Source of the DNA: Laburnicola sp. R22_1
Taxonomy: Eukaryota > Ascomycota > Dothideomycetes > Pleosporales > Didymosphaeriaceae
Reading direction: 5' to 3'
Assembly: GCA_014281115.1 (NCBI GenBank)
Contig: JACONQ010000010.1
Location: 248,001-312,000 of the forward strand
Length of the DNA: 64,000 bases
Part shown: in pieces, positions 57,459 to 64,000 of the stretch
Layout: every line of letters starts with the position of its first letter
Position numbering within the stretch: position 1 is the first letter of the stretch
Notes under the pieces: generated by a model
What the model was told of the DNA's origin: nothing
Seen by the model: the letters and a program-made list of their open reading frames with translations, nothing else
Databases searched by the model: none
Translations under genes and position numbers: made by a program

Positions 57459-58420
57459 TCGATGCTTTGCATTGGATGCGTTGTAGGATTCTGTCTCGGT
57501 TTCCGTGTGGCGTTCGTGTTGGGATGTTGGAAGGGGAGGGTCGTTTTGTTACTTTTTGCATGATACCCCGGGTTGTAATTCCGTATCTCGCATCAAAAGG
57601 AAAATAGGCTGTAGGTATATGTGCATATCAACACCAAGAGGGCGAGATAGTAAGATAGTAGTTTGCTTTAAAGCAATCACTTTGTTGTATACTTGTATGT
57701 AAGAATAATATAAAGTAATCAATCCTTACATCGCGAGAGAAGATTATGCGAACCTTGGAAGTATACAAGAATTCTACAACGACCAGCGAATATTTTTGTC
57801 TCGGGACTGGTCCTTTCTTATAGACTAGAAGTGGAGAATTAAGTTATCTATATGTATTGAGTGAAAATCATCGCAAACCTTTCGGTACACTGTACAACGC
57901 TGTGATGGAAAGCGGTATGTATTGAGCACATGACGGATACATTCAAATAGCCAGGAGAGTGACTGTTTGAGTTTGATTGGTGTGTTCGTGGGTGTGGGAA
58001 TGGGGATAGCAAGCTGTGATTTATGCTGAGGGGATAGGAAGGATGCGTGTGGTAAAGATTGAGGTAGATGCTTGCGAGAGGTTTGTAAGCGGCTTCTATC
58101 CCAGCCAAGAGTGAGGGAAAACACGCGTGGTTGGAAGATTGCACGGGCCGGCACAACGTCGGAGATCACGGTGATTAGCCGGCGCATGGGCCGCTAGGTA
58201 AAATGTGGAGAATGAAAGTTCAGGGCACGCAGTGGGATCCCGACACGCTCACCAGCACTCACTCTCTCTCGAGCCATATTCCACGCTTCAATTGATACCC
58301 CGGCCCTGCCCGGCACTTTTCTCCCCTTGCTATCTGCTCTGCTCCTCTGGCGTCCTTTTAGCTAAGCGATACCGTGAGCTACCTCAGGCGTGCCACTCCT
58401 GGCTCGACAAATTTGCAGCC
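57459..58420. other. Intergenic region upstream of squalene synthase
   Basis: About 960 bp with no supported gene. It contains the 3' end of the kinase gene and the promoter of the squalene synthase gene. A pyrimidine-rich stretch with CACTCTCTCTCGAG lies at about 58256-58275, typical of fungal housekeeping promoters or 5' leaders. Confidence 0.5.
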
Positions 58421-60053
58421 ATGCCGAGCATAGGGAGCTTGTTGTACTACGCCGTCCACCCCGTGCAGCTGCGCTCCATAATCCAATGGTAAGCCCGGCG
58501 TGTCGCGAGCATCGCAGCCCTTTCCGCAACCCAACATGATGAGCAGATAATTAATCCGGTGCAGGAAAACGTGGCATAACCCCGTCCACGAGCGCGATGA
58601 GTCCAAGGAGAGCGAATCTCTCAAGAGATGCTTCTTCTTTCTCGGCCAGACGAGCCGCAGCTTCGTCGCCGTCATCCTCGAGCTGCATCCCGATCTCCTC
58701 GTAGCCGTCGCCGTCTTCTACCTGATTCTGCGCGGCCTCGACACGGTGGAAGATGACATGACGGTGCCCCTATCCAGGAAAGAGCCCATCCTGCGCGACT
58801 TCCACAACATCATTGAGCAAGATGACTGGACATTCACCGAGAATGGGCCTGATGAGAAGGATAGGCAGCTGCTCGTTGAGTTCAATGTCGTCATCGAGGA
58901 GTACAAGAAGCTCAAGCCGGCGCACCAAGAGATCATTAAGGACATCACCAAGCGTATGGGGAATGGCATGGCAGACTATGTAAAGAACGCCGAGTTCAAC
59001 GCCAATGGCGTCAGCACCCTCAAGGACTACGAGCTCTACTGCCACTACGTTGCGGGCTTGGTTGGCGAAGGTTGCACGCGTTTGTTCGTCGAGGCCGGTC
59101 TTGCCAACCCGGCGCTTTTGAAGAGAACAGAGCTTCATGAGTCCATGGGTCAGTTTTTGCAGCAAGTCAACATCATTCGCGATGTCAAGGAAGATCATGA
59201 CGACAAGCGCCGTTTCTGGCCGAAGGAGATTTGGTCCAAGCACGTGGACAAGTTCGAGGACCTGTTCGAGCCGGAGAACAAGGAGAAGGCCCTGGCCGCC
59301 AGCTCAGAGATGATTTTGACAGCCCTGAAGCGCGCCGACGACTGCCTGTACTACCTTGCTGGCCTTCGGGAGCAGAGTGTTTTCAACTTTTGTGCCATTC
59401 CCCAGTCCATGGCTATAGCGACGTTGGAGGTCTGCTTTCAGAATCACGACCTCTTCAAGCGGAACGTGAAGATCACAAAGGGCGATGCGTGCCAACTGAT
59501 GCTTGAGTCAACACAGAACCTGCAGCTCGTCTGCGATGTGTTCAAACGATATGCGCGCAAGATTCAAAAGAAGAACAATCCGCACGACCCGAACTTTCTC
59601 CAGATCAGTATTGCATGCGGAAAGGTAAGCAAGTTGCCTCTTTTACTGACCAAAGCTAACCTCAGGTGCAGATCGAGCAGTTTATAGAAAGTATATTCCC
59701 GTCGCAGAAGCCGCCAATCGACGAGAAGAAGAACCCGGCCAGCGCGGAAGAGGCCGCAAGATTAAGGAAGGAAGCGGAAGATTCGAAGCGGGAAACCTTT
59801 TACATCGTAGTTGCTGTCGTCGGCACCGTCATGTTCATTACCGCGTCGATGGTAAGTACCCGTTCGCCGCCGCTTTCGTAACCACTGACACTGTTGCTAG
59901 CTCGGTATCGCCTGGCTTGCGGGCGCACGCTTCGACATTGCTTTTTACCAAGCCAAGCAACAGCTGGGACAGCTGTTCTTTAACTCAGGCAACTCGAGCA
60001 ACTCGAGCCCGGCCCTGGAGAGCAAAGCATTGTCTGACCACAGCGAACTGTAG
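58421..60053 (+). CDS. ERG9: Squalene synthase (farnesyl-diphosphate farnesyltransferase)
   Basis: Four exons, 58421-58488, 58565-59624, 59672-59851 and 59901-60053, encode 486 aa, normal for fungal Erg9. The enzyme joins two farnesyl diphosphates head-to-head and reduces the product with NADPH to squalene, the first committed sterol step, on the ER membrane. The two Mg2+-diphosphate motifs are present: DTVEDD at residues 81-86 and RDVKED with its first D at about 229. [11 protein letters not shown] and the YARKI region also fit the family. A C-terminal hydrophobic anchor begins [13 protein letters not shown] (about 419-445), split by the last intron. The third exon could start two codons earlier (59666), but the IEQ start matches the family. 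No damage is seen. Confidence 0.95.
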
Positions 60054-60793
60054 TTGCGGCCTGCACGCGCTCTTTGGAATTACATGTATATGTATTAATA
60101 CTCGGCGGGTCCTTCTCTTCTGGCTAGGTATAGTACCCATTTAGCAAATTCTAATGTGTTTAGCTCACTGGTGCTTCGGCACCTCGCTCTGTCTTTGAGA
60201 ATGGGAACGTGATGGCTTAGCACGGATGTCAAATTGCAATTCTGCCACTCCATGGCTGTAGTTGTGCCGCTAGAAGTGCTTATATCGATACCCGCCTTGC
60301 TCGGCGACGAGGCTGCTCCCGGCCTGGCTCGCATTCTGGGTCTGGCTAGGAGTGGTGGTGTGGACATGTTCATGATTCTAATTGAATTTTATTTGTTGAA
60401 ACCTGCCATGCGCATGTGCCCTTGTGCTACTAGTCTGGTGAACAACTATATCACACGTGTATGAGATGTGTGAGAGGACTAGCGCGCCAAGACGCTCCAC
60501 GTGCAGCGGGTGTCGCAGTGCGCCTGGATTTTCTTCGCGGGCGGGCAGCACCTCACCTTATCTGGCCCGCCCCCTCCCCGCTTTCCTGGCCGACGCAAAC
60601 AGACACTGCCTTTACCTCTGCGACTGCTCTCTTGCTTCTACGCCCGGCGCGAGTTCAAGAAGCCCCGCCTTCGCCGCCCTGCTCCCTTCCGCACACTTCC
60701 TCTCGCCCAGGCCTATCCTGCCCTCAACCGCTCGCTATCCGCACGCCACAATCTAGCTGCTCCTCCACCTGCTCCCTATCTCCACCCGTCACC
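60054..60793. other. Intergenic region and promoter of the eIF4E gene
   Basis: No supported gene. The last ~200 bp are strongly CT-rich (GCTCCTCCACC and similar words), as in many fungal translation-factor promoters and leaders. Overlapping ORFs there are compositional artefacts. Confidence 0.55.
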
Positions 60794-61662
60794 ATGGCCG
60801 ACGTCGCGACGGCGCCCAACCCGAACCAGCAGGTCCCGCTGGACACGATCCCCATCTCGCCGTCCGACAACACGGCGTCGGGCGAGTCCAAGGAGCCGTC
60901 AGGCAATGGCACGTCCGAGGACGAGGTGCGCACCGTCTTCCACGATGCCGAGAACTTCAACGTCAAGCATCCGCTCATGAACACGTGGACGCTGTGGTTC
61001 ACCAAGCCGCCGAGTGGCAAGGTACGCCCCCCGCCCTCGCCGCATCCACGGCTCCGCTAACTAGTGCAGGGTGACAACTGGAATGAGCTGCTCAAGGAGG
61101 TCATCTCGTTCGACTCGGTCGAGGAGTTCTGGGGCATCTACGTAAGTGCACATGGGCGCAATGCCGGAACGCGAGACTGACAGCATGACAGAACAACATC
61201 ACGCCTACATCGGATCTTGCGCTCAAGTCGGACTACCACCTGTTCAAGAAGGGCGTGCGGCCCGAGTGGGAGGATGCACAGAACAAGCACGGCGGCAAGT
61301 GGGCTTTCCAGTTCAAGGACAAGAAGGCCGTCAACATTGACGCGCTATGGCTACACGTTATGCTGGCCGCCATTGGCGAGAACCTCGAAGATGAGGACGA
61401 CAACGAGGTCATGGGTGTGGTGGTGAACATCCGGCGCGGCTTCTACCGTATCGGCCTCTGGACACGGTCGGTGGGCAAAGCCATCCCTGGTGATCAGGGC
61501 AAAGGACGGACGTTCGAGCAGGGCAAGGAGACGCTCAACAAGATCGGCAAGCGCTTCAAGCAGGCGCTGCAGCTCAAGGACAACGACCAGGTTGAGTTCT
61601 CGGGCCACACGGACGCCGCCCACGCCGGCAGCACCCGTGCAAAGGCCAAGTTTGTGGTCTAA
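60794..61662 (+). CDS. Translation initiation factor eIF4E (mRNA cap-binding protein)
   Basis: Three exons, 60794-61021, 61070-61141 and 61192-61662, all in phase 0, encode 256 aa. The start ACCATGG is a good context. After a disordered Ser/Pro-rich N-terminus of about 50 residues comes the eIF4E fold: HPLMNTWTLWF, VISFDSVEEFWGIYNNI, DYHLFKKGVRPEWED, GGKWAF and VVVNIRRGFYRIGLWTR. It contains the conserved tryptophans that stack on the m7G cap and the W of the eIF4G-binding face. It acts in the cytoplasm in the eIF4F complex. The insertion AIPGDQGKGRTFEQGKE between the last conserved strands is the only unusual part. It is a single intact housekeeping gene. Confidence 0.95.
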
Positions 61663-62237
61663 GGAGCTGAGTTTGGACGCGGGCGGCCTAGGCCGCGTTT
61701 CTTGTAGGTGGACATGCCGTCTATATATTTTCCTTTGGTCGGGTTCAGACAAAAGTCGGCTCTCGGTGCCTCTTGGCTGGTTCTAGCATGGCGTCTGCGT
61801 GGGCGGCGACGGGTGTGACATTGGGTTTTCAGCATGATTTGGGCACCATGGATACCCTGCGATCAAGGGTGCAAATACGTGTACGTGCTTGATAGATGTG
61901 GTATGCGATATATTTACGAGGATGACGAGGCTTCAGCTGCCATGTAATGCATTATTGAACATGTGAGACTGGAGATTGCCGTGTGCCGCCGATTCCGAGG
62001 CTTGAGCAGGGTAGGGTTGGCCGGACGTCGGTGGGCGGCGGTGAGTCGGTGACGTCTGCGCAATGCGAGGTGGCTTGGGGCGGGCGGCGGTGCAAAAATA
62101 ATGCGGCGTGCTGCCTCGCCAACAAGTCAAATCTCAACTTCTCAAGTCGTCTGTCTCTGTCGTCCCAGTCAGTGCCCCACGCTCGAACTCTCCCTCGCCC
62201 TTGACATTTCCTCAATCTTCCCCTCGCATCCGCAGCC
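61663..62237. other. Intergenic region between the eIF4E and DnaJ genes
   Basis: No supported gene; it includes the eIF4E 3' UTR and the DnaJ-gene promoter. The CT-rich leader before 62238 resembles the one before eIF4E. Confidence 0.55.
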
Positions 62238-63923
62238 ATGGTGGTCGAGACAGCCTACTACGACGCCCTGCAGGTGCCGCCCACGGCCACGGAGCTCGAA
62301 ATCAAAAAGGCCTACCGCAAGCTGGCCATCAAGCTGCACCCGGACAAGAACCCCGGCGACGAGTCGGCGCACGCAAAGTTCCAGGCCATCGGCGAGGCCT
62401 ACCAGGTGCTCAGCGACGAGACGCTGCGCAAGCAGTACGACCAGTATGGCAAGGAGGGTGCCGTGCCGAGCAGCGGCTTCGAGGACCCGGCCGAGTTCTT
62501 CACCATGATCTTTGGCGGCGACGCCTTTATGGACTGGATCGGCGAGATTAGCCTGATGAAGGACTTGACCAAGACGATGGAGATTAGCATGCGTGAGATG
62601 GAGGAGCAGGAGGCCGCTGAGCAGGCGGCCGCGGCCGGTGATGGCGCCGCTGCATCATCGTCGGCCGACCCGACCCAGCTGCCATCCTCGAGTGCTGCTG
62701 GTGCTGGTCCTGGGCCATCGACGGCCGATACGACGGCGCAACCGTCGAGCGCTGCCCAAGCCAAGGCCGCTGAGGCTGCTGCTGAGGCTGCTGCTGCCCC
62801 TCCCTCTTACGATGCCCAGCCGCCGGCCTATGTCGAGACGCACGCGGAACCTGCCGCCGCTGCCTCTACCTCTACCGCTACCACTACCACGGCTACAGAT
62901 CAACCTGCAGCCCCCGGCTCGGGCACCATCACTCCACGCCCCGGCCGCGGGCTCCCCATCCGGACCGCCATCATGGACCGGTCGGAAGAGGAGGCGCGCC
63001 TGGAAGCACAGGGGGTGACGGACGCGGAGAAGGAGCTGCGCGAGAAGCAGAAGAAAAAGGGCGGCCTGACCAAGGAGCAGCGCGAAGAACTCGCCGCATA
63101 CGAGCTCGAGCGCAAGCGCATCCGCGACGAGCGCGTCCAGACGCTCGCCAAGAAGCTGGTCGACCGCATCTCGGTGTGGACGGAGACGGACAAGGGCCCC
63201 GACGTGACGGCCGCGTTCAAGGCGAAGACGCAGCTCGAGATTGAGAACCTCAAGATGGAGTCGTTTGGGCTGGAGATTCTGCACGCCATCGGCGCCACGT
63301 ACATCTCCAAGGCGACGTCGTTCATCAAGTCGCAGAAGTTCCTCGGCATCTCGGGCTTCTTCTCGCGCGTCAAGGACAAGGGCACGCTGGTCAAGGAGAC
63401 GTGGAATACCATGTCTGCGGCGATTGACGCGCAGCTTACCATGGAGGAGATGGCTAAGATGGAGGAGAGGGGCGGCGAGGACTGGACGGACGAGAAGAAG
63501 GCCGAGTACGAGAAGAGGGTTACGGGGAAGATTCTTGCGGCCGCGTGGAGGGGGAGCAAGTTTGAGATTCAGAGCGTGCTGCGGGATGTGTGTGATCAGG
63601 TGCTTAATGATAAGAAGGTTCGGTTGGAGAAGAGGATTGAGAGGGCGCATGCGCTGGTTATCATTGGGGAGATGTTTCAGAAGGTATGTTTGACATTTCA
63701 CAAAAGGCGCTTTGGAAGACTACTACTGTGTTGGATTGGAGTTTGAGCTAACGTACGATAGGCTGAGCGCGACCCCGAGGAAGAAGGCGACTTTATGGCG
63801 TTTGAACAGCTTATGGCTGAGGCGGCGGCGAAGAAGGACAAGGAGAAGGAGAAGGATAAGGAGAAGAAGAGGCATAGGCATCATTCGCATCATGAGAAGG
63901 AGAAGGAGAAGGCGAGAGGTTGA
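62238..63923 (+). CDS. DnaJ (Hsp40) protein of the Caj1/Djp1 type with DnaJ-X region
   Basis: Two exons, 62238-63683 and 63762-63923, encode 535 aa. The J domain occupies residues 5-75 with the HPD tripeptide at 34-36, needed to stimulate Hsp70 ATPase. It is followed by [14 protein letters not shown], typical of the Caj1/Djp1 group. A long low-complexity linker (Ala/Ser/Thr/Pro, about 130-240) leads to the DnaJ-X region ([18 protein letters not shown] through the C-terminal helices). Yeast Djp1 works in peroxisomal and ER/mitochondrial protein sorting; the role of this protein is inferred from that. The short last exon adds a highly charged Lys/Glu tail with the His-rich [10 protein letters not shown]. 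No zinc-finger (type I) region is present. Confidence 0.92.
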
Positions 63924-64000
63924 GGTTACGTCTCGTCTCGTCTCGTCTCGTGGTGTCTTCCCCGCCCGTCTGGCCTTTTTTTTTCATGAGAGCGTTTGCA
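63924..64000. other. 3' flank of the DnaJ gene with short (GTCTC)n run
   Basis: A TCTCG/GTCTC pentanucleotide run of about four units (63930-63951) and a T9 tract follow the stop codon. They lie in the presumed 3' UTR. Confidence 0.6.

Noticed and set aside
62655..63701. 348-codon minus-strand ORF opposite the DnaJ gene
   Set aside because: It is a shadow of the GC-rich coding strand (Arg/Leu-rich), with no recognisable domain.

Overview
The window looks like nuclear DNA of a filamentous ascomycete (Pezizomycotina). Protein genes carry many 45-80 bp GT-AG introns with CTAAC/CTGAC branch sites. Repeats in the AT-rich part carry the signature of RIP (repeat-induced point mutation): CpA/TpG are scarce, TpA is in excess, and reading frames are broken almost only by TAA and TAG. 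I cannot name the species or class with confidence.

Layout. (1) 1-25106 is an AT-rich, RIP-degraded repeat graveyard: two related Fot1/pogo DNA transposons, three Ty1/copia remnants, a ~1.2 kb repeat with 11-bp target duplications (Repeat-A), poly-A-tailed retroposons, a short ~110 bp repeat (SIR), and a (TAA)n microsatellite of about 53 units. (2) 25107-32551 is a complete, GC-rich Ty3/gypsy chromodomain retrotransposon with apparently identical 180-bp LTRs, a CTAGT target duplication and a probable self-priming primer-binding site. Its gag/pol frames are broken by TAG/TAA codons and frameshifts. Its 3' third carries an extra ANTISENSE four-exon cysteine-rich gene. (3) 32552-41146 is again RIP-degraded: an older 6.1 kb element with inverted ends that the gypsy element entered, a third pogo element nested in it, a 13-bp minisatellite, and a 2.15 kb fold-back element whose right end coincides with the sharp edge of the AT-rich compartment. 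(4) 41147-64000 is ordinary gene-bearing sequence.

Genes of the right part. An NRPS-like adenylation-thiolation-reductase enzyme (minus) and an MFS permease (plus) diverge from one 0.6 kb promoter and may form a small metabolic unit. Next is a probable allorecognition/immune-type locus. A protein kinase and a HET-domain region appear to be one minus-strand gene of about 1341 aa, joined through seven successive 3-nt micro-exons. An 87-aa gene of unknown function follows, then a divergent paralogous kinase without HET. The right end holds housekeeping genes, all on plus: squalene synthase (ERG9), eIF4E and a Caj1/Djp1-type DnaJ protein.

The two points most worth checking are the run of eight tiny introns separated by single codons (50702-51204) and the spliced antisense gene inside the gypsy element (30895-31916).
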